This document shows positions 36,141 to 45,260 of a stretch of 64,000 nucleotides of DNA, one piece after another. Within the stretch, counting starts at the first letter, position 1. Each line of letters starts with the position of its first letter. The notes beneath the pieces are model-generated. The model saw only the letters and a list, made by a program, of their open reading frames with translations. It did no database searches and had not been told where the DNA came from. Origin of the DNA: Micromonospora foliorum (lineage in GTDB: Bacteria > Actinomycetota > Actinomycetes > Mycobacteriales > Micromonosporaceae); contig NZ_JAKKFF010000033.1 of NCBI RefSeq assembly GCF_022229015.1, forward strand, positions 1-64,000, in the 5' to 3' direction. A program made the position numbers and the translations under genes.

Positions 36141-36572
36141 ATGCGAAAGCGCGCAAGGGTAGGCACCGTCGCGGCGTTGGCCACCGTGCTGGTCGGGGTG
36201 ACGTCCACCGCCGCCTACGCCGACACCATAGATTCAGCCTGCCAGCCGTCGTGGGACGGCTCCGGCCGGGATTGCTTTGTCAACTACTATCACGCCGGTG
36301 TCTCCGACTTGGTAGGCCACGGCTCGTTCTCCGCGCACGGAGAGAGGCTGGTTGCGAGAGACAAGTACGCGGACGGCCGGGGCGTCTACGTGGGCGCTAC
36401 GTGGTGGGCGGGCAGCACTCAGCACGCGGACGGCTTCTGGTTGACCAGTGGTGCGGGCGCCTATCGCGAGCTGGACCTGAGCATTGCCGAGGGAACGAGC
36501 GTGACTCTCACGGTGTGCCAGACCGACAACGGGAACCTGATCAACTGCCGTACCCAGACGGCAATCGCCTAG
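36141..36572 (+). CDS. Small secreted protein, member of a four-gene family
   Basis: The 143-residue exported protein starts at ATG 36141 behind GGGAGAG. A Sec signal peptide (ALATVLVGVTSTAAYA) precedes a beta-rich domain with Cys pairs (IDSACQPSWDGSGRDCF; LTVCQTDNGNLINCRT). The core pattern GERLVARDKYADGRGV ... LSIAEGTSV is shared with the proteins at 43392-43835, 50409-50846 and 50862-51281. Its function is unknown; the size, disulphides and export suggest an extracellular binding, toxin-like or structural protein. A divergent regulator-like remnant precedes it. Confidence 0.75.
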   Translation: MRKRARVGTVAALATVLVGVTSTAAYADTIDSACQPSWDGSGRDCFVNYYHAGVSDLVGHGSFSAHGERLVARDKYADGRGVYVGATWWAGSTQHADGFWLTSGAGAYRELDLSIAEGTSVTLTVCQTDNGNLINCRTQTAIA

Positions 36573-36585
36573 TCTAGTACGACAG

Positions 36586-36613
36586 CAGCCGGGGGCGCCG
36601 GCGCCCCCGGCTG
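36586..36613. terminator. Perfect palindrome between convergent genes
   Basis: A 28-base perfect palindrome (CAGCCGGGGGCGCC and its complement) lies between the stops at 36572 and 36616, and probably terminates both genes. Confidence 0.75.
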
Positions 36614-36615
36614 GG

Positions 36616-37959
36616 TCACGACCCCCAGCGGTCGGTCGCGGCGAGGATCGCGGCGCTCACCGGCACTCGGGTCAGGAAGGCGCGGCGGTGCTCGGGGTCG
36701 GCCATCGTCTCGGCCTTGGCCAGCAGGATATCCCGGGCCCGGGCGAGCGCCCGCTGCGCGTCGGCGTCCCGGCCGGCACGCCGCAGCACGTCGTGGTGCA
36801 CCAGGTGGACCTCCTCGCTGCGCAGCGCCGGCAGCGCCCCCACCTTCTCCAACCGGATCGCCGCCTGCTCGGCCAGTGTGACGGCGCCCGGCAGGTCACC
36901 GAGTTCGAGCCGCACCTGGGCGTGCAGGATCAGCGCGTTGAGTTCGCTGCGCAGGAAGCCGGTCCGACGCGCGTCCTCCTCGTTCTCCACGAGCAGCCGG
37001 TCCGCAGCCGCCGGGGCCCGCCGCTCGTAGCCTGGGTGGATGAGCAGCTCGGCGAGGTAGTTGCGCAGGATCGGGCGGACGCTCGCGTGCTGGGTCTGGC
37101 GGAGGTGCCGCCACCCCTCGTTGATCGGGCCGGCCGCCTCGGCCGGCCGGCCGCTCTCCAACTCCAGCTTTCCGAGCAGCCCGAGGTTGTAGCCGAGGTG
37201 AGTGCTGGCGTCCGGTTCCCGGGGCGTACGGTCGATCGCCCGGCCGAGCACCTCCCGCCCCTCCGCGAAGCGGCCCGCGGCCACCAGGAGCTGTCCGAGG
37301 TAGTTGGACATCATAAGGAACTGGTCGAGGATGCCGGCGGTCTCCAGGTCGGCGAGCGCCCGGCGCAGCCAGCTCTCGCCCTCGTCGAAGTTCCCCGCGT
37401 CGAAGTGGCCGACCCCGAGGAAGCCAGCAATCCGCCCCGATCGCACCAGCACCCCGATGTCGCGACTGTCCAGCCCGTCGACCAGCGCGTGCGCCTCGGT
37501 GAGCAGCTCCAGCGTGCGGAGCAGGTCCCTGCCGGCCATATGGTGGCCGAGTTCGGCGATGGCGTCGACCTGTGCCAGCGGGTCGCCGCTCTCCCGGGCG
37601 TACCGGACCGACTCCTCCAGCACGGAGATCGCCTCGGGCAGGCTGTTCGTGGCGATCAGGTACGCGCCCTGCGCGTGCCGGGCCATCGACTTCAGCAGCG
37701 GGTCGCCGCTGTCGTCCGCGGTGGCCAGCACCGCCGCCACCAACTCGGCGGTCGGCCGCTGCGGCGACCCCTCGGCGCCCCACCAGCGCTGGGTGGCCGA
37801 GAGCAGCACGTGCAGCGCTCGGACCCGGGGCTCCGGTCGCCGTACCGGTTCGGCGTCGAGCAGGTCGAGCGCCTGTTCGCACAACGTGACGGCATCCCGG
37901 TCCCGACCGTGGAAGTAGGCGAGCTGGGCCGCGCCCACGAGTTCCTCCGGTCCACTCAT
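36616..37959 (-). CDS. TPR-repeat protein coupled to a STAND ATPase
   Basis: The 447-residue all-helical protein starts at ATG 37959 (MSGPEELVGAAQLAYFHGRD), which overlaps the stop of the upstream STAND gene (ATGA). Repeated helical hairpins of TPR type run throughout (for example RDAVTLCEQALDLLDAEP; NFDEGESWLRRALADLET; GRFAEGREVLGRAIDR). No catalytic domain is seen. Because it is translationally coupled to an NTPase that also ends in TPRs, it is probably a partner or a split continuation of the same sensor array. Its partner ligand is unknown. Confidence 0.8.
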   Translation of the reverse strand: MSGPEELVGAAQLAYFHGRDRDAVTLCEQALDLLDAEPVRRPEPRVRALHVLLSATQRWWGAEGSPQRPTAELVAAVLATADDSGDPLLKSMARHAQGAYLIATNSLPEAISVLEESVRYARESGDPLAQVDAIAELGHHMAGRDLLRTLELLTEAHALVDGLDSRDIGVLVRSGRIAGFLGVGHFDAGNFDEGESWLRRALADLETAGILDQFLMMSNYLGQLLVAAGRFAEGREVLGRAIDRTPREPDASTHLGYNLGLLGKLELESGRPAEAAGPINEGWRHLRQTQHASVRPILRNYLAELLIHPGYERRAPAAADRLLVENEEDARRTGFLRSELNALILHAQVRLELGDLPGAVTLAEQAAIRLEKVGALPALRSEEVHLVHHDVLRRAGRDADAQRALARARDILLAKAETMADPEHRRAFLTRVPVSAAILAATDRWGS

Positions 37960-40178
37960 TCCGCACCCGCTCTCGTCAATCGTTCCGCCTCGGCGCTGAG
38001 CCATGCCGCCGGGCAAAGGTCCGGGTTCGCACCGACATGCCGGGTCGCCTCGGCCAGCCGCGCGGACGCCTCGGGTACGTCGCCGGCCAGCATCGCGGCG
38101 GCGGCGAGCGCGAGCGCGGCGGCGGCCGGCTCTTCGGCGCTACCGGCCCGTTCGAACGCGCGCCGGCTGAGCTGTGCCTCGCCGGTGGCCTCCTGGAGTC
38201 GCCCCGTCGACCAGTAGACCCAGGCGAGGTTGTACCGACAGAAGCCCTCGACCCTCGGCTGCTCGGAGGTGAAGGCGTCGGCCAGGCCAAGCTGGAAAGT
38301 GTCGGTCGCCGTCCCGGTGTCACCGAGCCCGAGCTGCGCGAGGCCCAGCACGTTGCGGGCGTACCCGATCGCCTCGGTGACCCGAGTGCGCTCGTACGCG
38401 CCGATGGCGGCGACCGCCTCGTCCCGGGCCTCCGCCCACCGTCGCCCGACGAGGTAGGCGGCGCTCTTCGCGTCCCGCGCCCGCGCCACCAGCAGGTCGT
38501 CGTTGTGTGCCTCACCGAGCTCACGCAGCCGCTCGGCGGTGCGCAGCCCGTCGCCCATGTTGCCCAGGTAGCTGTGGGCGAGGCTGACGTTGATCAGAGA
38601 GTGGCTCTCGTTGTGGTAGTTGCCGAGCCGGTGCGCCAGGTCGGCGGCGGCCAGCCCGCTGGTGATCGCCTCCTGGAGCCGACCCGCAGGCCGGTACGCG
38701 CCGGCGAGCAGGCGCAGCGCGTTCTCCACCTTCCGCTCGTCCCCGTCGGCCCGGGCCAGTTCCTCGGCGCGCTCCAGCAACGGCACCGCGGCGGCCACCG
38801 GGCCACCGATCGTGCGGGCGAAACCGAAGCCGAGCAGGTGCGCCAGGATGGTGTCGTCGTCGGTAAGGTGGCCGTCGACCTCGGCGTGCATCTCGATCAC
38901 GGCGGCCGTCGATCCGCGCCAGACCATGAACTCGCCGATCTGCTCCAGCAACCGCGCTGCCAGGCCGTAGTCGTACGCCTTGACCCAGTGGTGAAACGCC
39001 CAGCGGTACGCCGACAGGTCGTCGACGACCTCCCACCGCGACTCGTCCGGTGCCTCGTGCAGGTAATACTGCGCGACACGCCGTTCCAGCGACCGCCGGC
39101 CGAGCACGCCGGACTCCGGCAGGCCGGCGTAGGCCAGGTCGGCGTCGAGCGGGTGCAGCACGAACGTGCGGGACCGCCGGTCCAGCGTCGCCATGTGGGT
39201 ACGCGCCAACGTGGCGAGGGCCGGAGCGGCGTCGACAGCCGGCGCGATCGGCCGGAGCACCCAGGCGACCGCCTCCACCGACGCCGGCCGGTGGAAGACC
39301 GCGAGCACGTCCAGCACGATCCTGGCCCGCTCGTCGAGGCGGTGGTAGCGGTCCTGGGCCAGGCCGGCCACGATGTCGCCGCGGCTGCCGAACGAAGTAA
39401 GCATCTCGCCCAGCGACGGCATGGTCAGGTAGTCGTCGCTCATCGCGGCGAAGACCAGTTCCAGCGCGCGGGGGATGCCGTACACCTTGCGGGCCATCTC
39501 GGCGAGTTCGGCACCGCTGGCGTGGCCCAGCGCCGTCGTTCCGGAGCGGTCGAGGTCGCGCAGCAGCTCGACCGCCTCCTCGGTGGGGAGCCCCTGGTCC
39601 AGCCGGAGGCGGGCCTCGTAGCGGCGGACCGCCGCGGGCAGGGCGGGCGGCACCTGGCTGGTGATCAGCAGGCGCGGCGGGCGCGGTGCCCGGAAGACCA
39701 GGTCGAGCAGGAGCCGTAGGTCCTCGTCCGTCAGCTCCCCCTCGTCCGTGAGGTGGTCCTCCAGGTTGTCGACGACGATCAGGCAGCGCAGCGGGGCCAG
39801 CTCGGTGAAGAGTTCGAGTACCTTGTCGGCCGCCGAACGGCCGCTGGACCAGACCTGGAGCAGGCGCTCCTCCTCGGCAGGACCGAGCAGGTGGGCGGCG
39901 TCGAGGAAGATCCGCTCCAGACTGATCCCGGAGGTGCGGGAGCTGACGTTGACGATGCCGCCGGGACGATGTCCGTCGACGGCCGTCATCAGCCGCTCGG
40001 CGGCCTTGGCGGCGAGGGCGCTCTTGCCGATGCCGCGCCGGCCGACGACAGTCACGACGCGGGTGTCGGGCCGCACCAGCGCCTCGACGATGTGCTCGAG
40101 CTCGTCGACCCGGTTGCGGAAGGTCTCCAGCCCGTAGGCCACCGGCACACCGACCACTTTGGTCTCGGTCGCGCGCAT
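37956..40178 (-). CDS. STAND-type ATPase with TPR repeats
   Basis: From ATG 40178 the protein has 740 residues: a P-loop NTPase domain (about 20-300) with Walker A GRRGIGKS at 46-53, Walker B CLIVVDNLED and a sensor-like LLITSQVPPALP. A winged-helix-like region follows, then TPR repeats to the end. Such NB-ARC/STAND proteins are switches that oligomerise after sensing a ligand and serve in regulation, programmed death or phage defence. A GTG at about 40241 behind GGGAAGGGA is an alternative start. The gene is divergent from a membrane protein gene 110 bases away and coupled to a TPR gene. No effector domain is fused, so the output would have to come from a partner. Confidence 0.85.
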   Translation of the reverse strand: MRATETKVVGVPVAYGLETFRNRVDELEHIVEALVRPDTRVVTVVGRRGIGKSALAAKAAERLMTAVDGHRPGGIVNVSSRTSGISLERIFLDAAHLLGPAEEERLLQVWSSGRSAADKVLELFTELAPLRCLIVVDNLEDHLTDEGELTDEDLRLLLDLVFRAPRPPRLLITSQVPPALPAAVRRYEARLRLDQGLPTEEAVELLRDLDRSGTTALGHASGAELAEMARKVYGIPRALELVFAAMSDDYLTMPSLGEMLTSFGSRGDIVAGLAQDRYHRLDERARIVLDVLAVFHRPASVEAVAWVLRPIAPAVDAAPALATLARTHMATLDRRSRTFVLHPLDADLAYAGLPESGVLGRRSLERRVAQYYLHEAPDESRWEVVDDLSAYRWAFHHWVKAYDYGLAARLLEQIGEFMVWRGSTAAVIEMHAEVDGHLTDDDTILAHLLGFGFARTIGGPVAAAVPLLERAEELARADGDERKVENALRLLAGAYRPAGRLQEAITSGLAAADLAHRLGNYHNESHSLINVSLAHSYLGNMGDGLRTAERLRELGEAHNDDLLVARARDAKSAAYLVGRRWAEARDEAVAAIGAYERTRVTEAIGYARNVLGLAQLGLGDTGTATDTFQLGLADAFTSEQPRVEGFCRYNLAWVYWSTGRLQEATGEAQLSRRAFERAGSAEEPAAAALALAAAAMLAGDVPEASARLAEATRHVGANPDLCPAAWLSAEAERLTRAGAE

Positions 40179-40287
40179 CGGCACCGTCCAGGGATGGATG
40201 ATGGAACCAACCTGCGGTCCGGAGCACCGGACCGTCACCGTCCCTTCCCGACGATAACCGAGCACCGCCACCGGGGGAATGAGGCAC

Positions 40288-41223
40288 ATGCTGGTCAGGT
40301 TCTGGCGGCTCGCCCGCGACCCCAACACCACCCTGCCGATCCTGGCGACACTGGTCGGCGCCGGGATGGTGGTGGCCGGTTGGCTGATCGCAGGCCGGTC
40401 CTACGTGCCCGGCCTGCTCCAGCAGTTCGGCTCGGCACTGGTGATGCTGATGCCGCTGCTGTTTCTCGGCCGAATGTTGGAGGCGCGGATGCGTCGTACC
40501 GAGGAGCAGACCCGATCGATCTCCAGCGACCTGGCGCAGGTGCGCACCGAGGTCTCGGCCACGGCCGCGATGATCGACGCGTTGAGCGCGACCAGCCGGG
40601 ACGACATCGAGCGACTCGGCGAGCGCCGGGACGAGGCGTTCGCCGCCGCCGACCGGTCGCCGACCCAGCGCGCCGTGGCCCGGGTACTTGCCGAGGCCGA
40701 CTCCGTCTCGGCGATCGCGCCGCGCGGGGTACGGGTGAAGGTGCGGGCGTCCGGCGCGCGGCTGCGGGTCCGGGCGCCCCGATCCCCGGGCGAGGCGGCC
40801 AGCCTGCCGGTGGGGCTGGAACGGGCCGACGGTCAACCGATCGACACGCTCGACTGGCGTGCTGGCGAGAACGAGGCGGACCTGGCCGGCCGCATCGCGG
40901 CGGCCCTCGTGGTGGATGCCGACGCGTTGCTCGGCGGGTGGGCCGGCGCCCTGGTGGACACGCTGCGGACGGCGGTCGCCGCACAGACCGGCCGGCTGCC
41001 GGTGGAACTGGGGCCGGTCGTCGAGATGCCCAACGACCAGTGGGTCATCTCCACCGACGGGCTGCACTGCATGGAGCGGCCGTATCACATCCCGCTGGCG
41101 CGCCTGCTCGACCGCCGGGAGGACTGGCCCCGGCACATGCGGACCAAGAGTTGGGTGGCGCACGGCAAGTTCGTCGAGGCGTACGACCTGGCACTGGCAC
41201 TCGTGAACAACGGACGGCATTGA
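40288..41223 (+). CDS. Membrane protein with coiled coil, divergent from the STAND operon
   Basis: The product has about 311 residues from ATG 40288 (GGGGGA 9 bases upstream; ATG 40279 is too close to it). Two membrane helices (about 13-35, LPILATLVGAGMVVAGWLIA; about 45-65, SALVMLMPLLFLG) are followed by a coiled coil (about 70-125, RTEEQTRSISSDLAQVRTEV). A soluble C-terminal domain (about 130-311; NEADLAGRIAAALVVDADA; PNDQWVISTDGLHCMERPYH) is of a type I do not recognise. It shares the intergenic region with the STAND ATPase and could be its membrane partner or target. That link is inference. Confidence 0.7.
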   Translation: MLVRFWRLARDPNTTLPILATLVGAGMVVAGWLIAGRSYVPGLLQQFGSALVMLMPLLFLGRMLEARMRRTEEQTRSISSDLAQVRTEVSATAAMIDALSATSRDDIERLGERRDEAFAAADRSPTQRAVARVLAEADSVSAIAPRGVRVKVRASGARLRVRAPRSPGEAASLPVGLERADGQPIDTLDWRAGENEADLAGRIAAALVVDADALLGGWAGALVDTLRTAVAAQTGRLPVELGPVVEMPNDQWVISTDGLHCMERPYHIPLARLLDRREDWPRHMRTKSWVAHGKFVEAYDLALALVNNGRH

Positions 41224-41253
41224 CTGCCTGTGCGGGCATGGCCCTCGGGACGG

Positions 41254-42162
41254 TCAGTAACGGCCGAGGTTCTGGCTGGGCGCCATGACGATGCGTGGAG
41301 ATGCGTCCGGATGCAGCCACGCCAGTACCTGGAGCAGGTCGGACTGTGCCAACGAGACACAGCCGGCGGTACCGCTGCTCCCCATGACGTGTAGGAAGAT
41401 GCCGCTGCCGCGGGCCGGGGTGGCTGCCCTCGCCGGGATGTTGTAGTTGATGACCGCGAAGTAGTTGTACTGCGGCACGGTCTGCCACAGCGCCTCGCTG
41501 TACCCGCCCGGGTTCGTGCCATGCACGAAGCTGTTGTACGTGGACGAGCTGGGATTCTCATCCCAGTAGTCGTTCGCCACAAGCTGGTGGTAGCTGTACT
41601 TGACGCCAGGGTTGGCGTGCACGCCGTACATGGTGGAGCCGATGCCATAGACGCCTGTGGGCGTCGTGGGGACGCCCTCCACATGGCTGTCGCTGAACCC
41701 CTTGGTGCCGATCCGCGCGCTCATCATCCGAAACTTCGGCCGCCACACGCCGTTCACCTTTTCGAACGTCTCGAGGGACGCGGCGCTCGTACCGTAGCCG
41801 CTGCTGTGGACGACGATGAGCTGGCGGGTGCTGTCCGGGATGGTGTGTAGCCGGGAGGCGATGTTGCTCTCCGCGGCCTGCGTCGCGGCCTTGCTCGTCG
41901 GGACGTGCGACGGCGACCGGCTGGGAGATGCCTTCGTGGACCGGGTCGCCGAAGGCGACGGGGACCGACTGGCCGAAGGCGATGAGGAGGGACTTGCGTC
42001 GTCAGTCGGTCCAGGAGCGCCGGTCACCGAGGTATCGACCGGAGCCTGCCCGGCGTCCACCGTGCCGTTCCGGCCGGGAGTTGCGCAGGACGTGAGTCCG
42101 AGCCCGCCGAGCAGCGCCACCGCGATGACACCGAACACTGCCCGCTTGAACGGCGTTCGCAT
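41254..42162 (-). CDS. Lipoprotein L,D-transpeptidase-like (YkuD fold) enzyme
   Basis: ATG 42162 follows GGAGGAG. The 302-residue protein has a lipoprotein signal with lipobox LTSC, so it is anchored outside the membrane. A Ser/Pro/Thr-rich spacer (about 40-95) and a catalytic domain follow. The signature His...Gly-Cys is visible as FLHVMGSSGTAGCVSLAQ, with the nucleophile Cys. Earlier blocks QLIVVHSSGYGTSAA and TPTGVYGIGSTMYGV match the L,D-transpeptidase catalytic domain family. It probably forms 3-3 cross-links or trims peptidoglycan. It is transcribed alone. Confidence 0.88.
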   Translation of the reverse strand: MRTPFKRAVFGVIAVALLGGLGLTSCATPGRNGTVDAGQAPVDTSVTGAPGPTDDASPSSSPSASRSPSPSATRSTKASPSRSPSHVPTSKAATQAAESNIASRLHTIPDSTRQLIVVHSSGYGTSAASLETFEKVNGVWRPKFRMMSARIGTKGFSDSHVEGVPTTPTGVYGIGSTMYGVHANPGVKYSYHQLVANDYWDENPSSSTYNSFVHGTNPGGYSEALWQTVPQYNYFAVINYNIPARAATPARGSGIFLHVMGSSGTAGCVSLAQSDLLQVLAWLHPDASPRIVMAPSQNLGRY

Positions 42163-42487
42163 TCCTACTCCTCCAATGGTTCTTGATGTCCACCAGTCGT
42201 CTACCCGGAAGGCGACCGCGACTCCGGGGACTCTGCGCGTAGTTGGTCTGGGTGTCGCAGGTGCGACCCTCGCGAACGGCAAGGGCCGTGCTGGAGATCA
42301 ACTGACTCCACCCATCCGGCGTCGTCGGTCTGGCCGGCGTTACATATGAGGGGCGGCGCTCGCCGGATCGAGAGCATCGTCGGCGACGGGGAACGACTCG
42401 GGCGAGCTCCGGCCGCCATCGTTGATGTCAACTAGTGATGTCAGCCGCTCCTGTTGGCTCCCTGCCCGCTCCTGGTAGAACCGCCGG
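42163..42487. other. Intergenic region with a direct repeat
   Basis: No gene is supported. The octamer TGATGTCA occurs twice, at 42423-42430 and 42436-42443 (13-base period), about 45 bases upstream of the broken helical-repeat gene. It may be an operator for that gene. Confidence 0.4.
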
Positions 42488-42947
42488 ATGGATCAGCTGA
42501 CCGACCCGCTGGCCGGACTCGACGACCTCCCGTGGGAGTCGCTGCACCACGCGTATGGCCCTGCCGTCGACGTACCGGACCAGTTGCGAGCGTTGCGCTC
42601 GCCGGAAGTGGCGGTCCAGGGCTGTGCGTTGTCCGAGCTGTTCGGCAACGTCTACCACCAGGGAATACGCTGGGGGCAAGCTGTCACGTGGTGCCGGTCG
42701 CCGACGACCCGGACACCCCCGGACCGGGCAGCGGTGGCCGCCCTGCTCCGTTCGGTAGTGCTCGGCGACCGGCGCGACGACGAGCTGCCGTTCGACCCGG
42801 CGGCACTTCGCCGCCGCCGAGGGGATCACCGACGAACAGGCGGCGCTGGTAGAGCGGCATCTGGAGGCCGAAGACCTGTTTGAGCACGAGGAGGCTGCGG
42901 AGCCGGCTGGCAACGCGGCGGTCCACTGGGAGGCCGACGTGTCACGG
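42488..42947 (+). pseudogene. Frameshifted helical-repeat hypothetical gene
   Basis: ATG 42488 begins a recognisable actinobacterial protein (PWESLHHAYGPAVDVPDQLR, ALSELFGNVYHQGIRWGQA). The frame slips near 42675, returns at PDRAAVAALLRSVVLGDRRD, and slips again near 42805 into HFAAAEGITDEQAALVERHL. Three frames are needed to read one protein, so the gene is dead unless there are sequencing errors. Sequence beyond about 42947 is unrelated. Confidence 0.65.
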
Positions 42948-42949
42948 GC

Positions 42950-43219
42950 CGCGATGAGCGCCACTTCGGCGATGAACACCAAGCCGGCGCAGAGTGCGCC
43001 GCCGAGGTCGTGCGGGGGTCGAGCGGGCCACAGCCACGGCGTGGTCAGCGCCGGTCCCTGCCGATGCGTGTACAGCGCGTAGAGGACGATCATGAGGTAG
43101 GCGGTAGGGGCCGGCCCACGCCTGGGCGCCGCCGAGAAGGGCAGCACACAGCAAGCCGCGGACCAGCCCGACACCACCGGGGCGCTGTCACCCGCCGTCG
43201 GCGGCAGCCGGTAGGCCAT
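42950..43219 (-). pseudogene. Decayed membrane-protein fragment
   Basis: In two minus frames hydrophobic segments remain (TAYLMIVLYALYTHR; DLGGALCAGLVFIAEVALIA). No start, motif or family can be given. The neighbouring 43220-43391 shows nothing. Confidence 0.3.
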
Positions 43220-43391
43220 GCCCCGTTCCGTCTGGATGGCCCACCAGCCGAACGGCTAGTCGTTGGCCTCGGGCGTCGGCGAGCGGACGTAGACGGAGCA
43301 GGCCGAGTGAGGGATCGCCGGCGCCGAGGCGCTCACCTACCTGCGATGGGAGGGCCAGTCTCGATGCCGTTTGGATTCGGCGAAAGCTGTC

Positions 43392-43835
43392 TCAGGCGCG
43401 GATTTCCGGGCTGTAGTTGTGGTACCGGGTCTCGCCGTTCCTGGAAGCCCAGACATGGACCCGAACGACAACGCCCTCGGCGATGGAATAGTTGCAAGCG
43501 GTGGCGCCGTTGCCACTGTTGCCCTGGCTCGTGTCGTCGAAGCAGTCACTGCTGTGGTTGACCCAGTGCATGACGCCCTGGGAGTCGGGTTCCAGCTTCT
43601 GGATCTGCCCACGAGTGCCCCAGCCGTCGGCCTGCATGTCGCGGACCTGGAGCACCTCGCCGTACTGGTAGAACGTGGCGCACCCACCATTGATCGGGTC
43701 GCCTGATGCCGCCCAGCAGGCCCACACGTATCCGTCGTTCCCGTCCGCCGCAGAGGCGGTGCCCGGTGTCAGGGCAAGAAGGAGTGGAGCGGCCATCGAC
43801 GCCGCGAGCGCGATTTTGGTCATGGTTTTCTTCAT
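43392..43835 (-). CDS. Small secreted protein, member of a four-gene family
   Basis: The protein has 147 residues; ATG 43835 follows GAGGGGA. A Sec signal peptide (IALAASMAAPLLLALTPGTA, then SAADG) precedes a beta-rich domain. Cys residues are arranged in probable pairs (YVWACWAASGDPINGGCATF; HSSDCFDDTS ... TACNYSIAEG). GEVLQVRDMQADGWG and SIAEGVVV mark it as a relative of 36141-36572 and the pair at 50.4-51.3 kb. A regulator-like remnant lies divergently at about 44046, repeating the layout of the first copy. Function unknown. Confidence 0.75.
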   Translation of the reverse strand: MKKTMTKIALAASMAAPLLLALTPGTASAADGNDGYVWACWAASGDPINGGCATFYQYGEVLQVRDMQADGWGTRGQIQKLEPDSQGVMHWVNHSSDCFDDTSQGNSGNGATACNYSIAEGVVVRVHVWASRNGETRYHNYSPEIRA

Positions 43836-44045
43836 CGTGGTCCCCTCGCATGTGGGCCGCTGCGCGACGAAGGAATCATCACGTCGGGCGGCACCGTCAG
43901 GTGGTGATCGTGGGTCAGCTTCACACCGTCAGACGAGCATGTAAGCCCACGGGCCGCGGTCGACGAGACTTCCGCTGTTGCACCTCGTGTGCCTCCTTGA
44001 ATCCACTCGTGCATGAAGGCCAGTTCTGGAGTCCGGTGCCGAAGG

Positions 44046-44136
44046 CGGAGACCCTGCGGCATTCCGGTGCGACGAATGCTGCCACTTCGGAGATCGACGA
44101 TTGGGAGATCGCGCGCGAGCTTGAGCGAATCTTGAC
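44046..44136 (+). repeat. Degenerate regulator-like repeat, copy 2
   Basis: The plus strand encodes TLRHSGATNAATSEIDDWEI and then ARELERIL, matching copy 1 at 35868-35957 on the other strand. It is the best-conserved part of a broken frame between the secreted protein and the response regulator. No intact gene is present between 43836 and 44227. Confidence 0.55.
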
Positions 44137-44227
44137 TGGCGCTCCACCCGGGCTCACCGCGACGCGAGGCGGTTCCGTTGGCCGACGAGTCTGGAAGCTG
44201 CTTGGACCCGGGTACCGACGACGGACC

Positions 44228-44887
44228 TCACCCGGTGGGCAGGCGATAACCAACTCCTCGTACCGTCTCAATCATCTCGGGCCGACCCAATTTGGCGCGT
44301 AGCGCCGCCACATGGACCGCCAGGGTGTGGGGGCCCGCCCAGGTGCTCTGCCACACGTCCAACATGATGCGCTCGCGGCTGAGCGTGACACCGGGCTGAC
44401 GGACGAGCGAGGCCAGGATGTCGAACTCCTTGCGGGTTAACGCTATCGGCCGCCCGTCCACGTGAACCGTGCGTGCGGAAAGGCCGATCCGTACCCCGTG
44501 GAGGTCCACGACGTCACCGGACGACGGGGTGTGCCGTGTTCGTCGCCGTAGCAGCGCCTCGATACGTGCCTGCAGCTCAACCATCGAGAACGGCTTGACG
44601 ACGTAGTCGTCGGCGCCCACCCGCAACCCGGTGACCCGGTCGCGTTCCTCGCCCCGCGCGGTGACCGCGATGATGCCCAGCTCGGCACTGCGTCCTCGCA
44701 GGGTGCGGCACACCTCGATGCCGTCGCCGTCCGGCAGGTTGAGGTCCAGCAGCACCAGGTCGCACGGGGCCGCCACGAGCGCGGCGGCCGCAGTGGCCGC
44801 ATGTTCCACCTGATAGCCGCGCCGTCGCAGCATCGAACTCATGGCCGCGGAGATTCGCAGGTCGTCCTCCACGAGCAAGATCCGCAT
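44228..44887 (-). CDS. Orphan OmpR-family response regulator
   Basis: The 219-residue protein starts at ATG 44887 behind AGGGAA. The receiver domain has the acidic pair VEDD, the acceptor Asp in LVLLDLNLPDGDG, and the switch residues in AVTARG and VVKPF. The C-terminal winged helix (IALTRKEFDILASLVRQPG; MIETVRGVGYRLPTG) binds DNA. No histidine kinase gene is adjacent; the AfsR-like gene upstream is in the same direction but 370 bases away. It is therefore an orphan regulator whose signal source is elsewhere. Confidence 0.9.
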   Translation of the reverse strand: MRILLVEDDLRISAAMSSMLRRRGYQVEHAATAAAALVAAPCDLVLLDLNLPDGDGIEVCRTLRGRSAELGIIAVTARGEERDRVTGLRVGADDYVVKPFSMVELQARIEALLRRRTRHTPSSGDVVDLHGVRIGLSARTVHVDGRPIALTRKEFDILASLVRQPGVTLSRERIMLDVWQSTWAGPHTLAVHVAALRAKLGRPEMIETVRGVGYRLPTG

Positions 44888-45077
44888 CGTTCCCTGCCTA
44901 TCCCAGGTGTGGCGCTCTCCCACTACCGGTGAAAGCCGGGCGCCCGCTTGGGCAGGACAGCCGGCGGTCGCGGAGAAACACCTCGTCATGTGCGAACGAC
45001 GGCGGCCGTTGCAGTGCGAACTACACCCGACGGCGCTGAGCCGGCACATATTTCTCGTTGAAGCGGCGGGGTCGGGT

Positions 45078-45114
45078 GGGTGGGCACTGAGACCGCGAAG
45101 TCTCAGGCCCACCC
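45078..45114 (-). terminator. Hairpin terminator of the AfsR-like gene
   Basis: GGGTGGGC-A-CTGAGAC (45078-45093) pairs with GTCTCAG-GCCCACCC (45100-45114), a 15-bp stem with one bulge. It lies about 150 bases beyond the stop of the minus-strand gene ending at 45261. The rest of 44888-45260 holds no gene. Confidence 0.6.
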
Positions 45115-45260
45115 GTCGGGCACCGGGGAAGGCCCGACCAGTCAGGTCTCGGCCATGCGCACGTGATCCCCGTGCTCGTCCGAACGACATGCTGCTCGGC
45201 CGATGCCCCCGGGTCGAGGCGGATCGTTCGAACTTGACGAAGTCTTGACGTCCTCAGCGC

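Noticed and set aside
38521..41220. A minus-strand frame of about 900 codons crossing the STAND ATPase and the divergent membrane protein gene
   Set aside because: It is low-complexity (Arg/Pro/Gly/Ala) and overlaps two genes with clear motifs in other frames.
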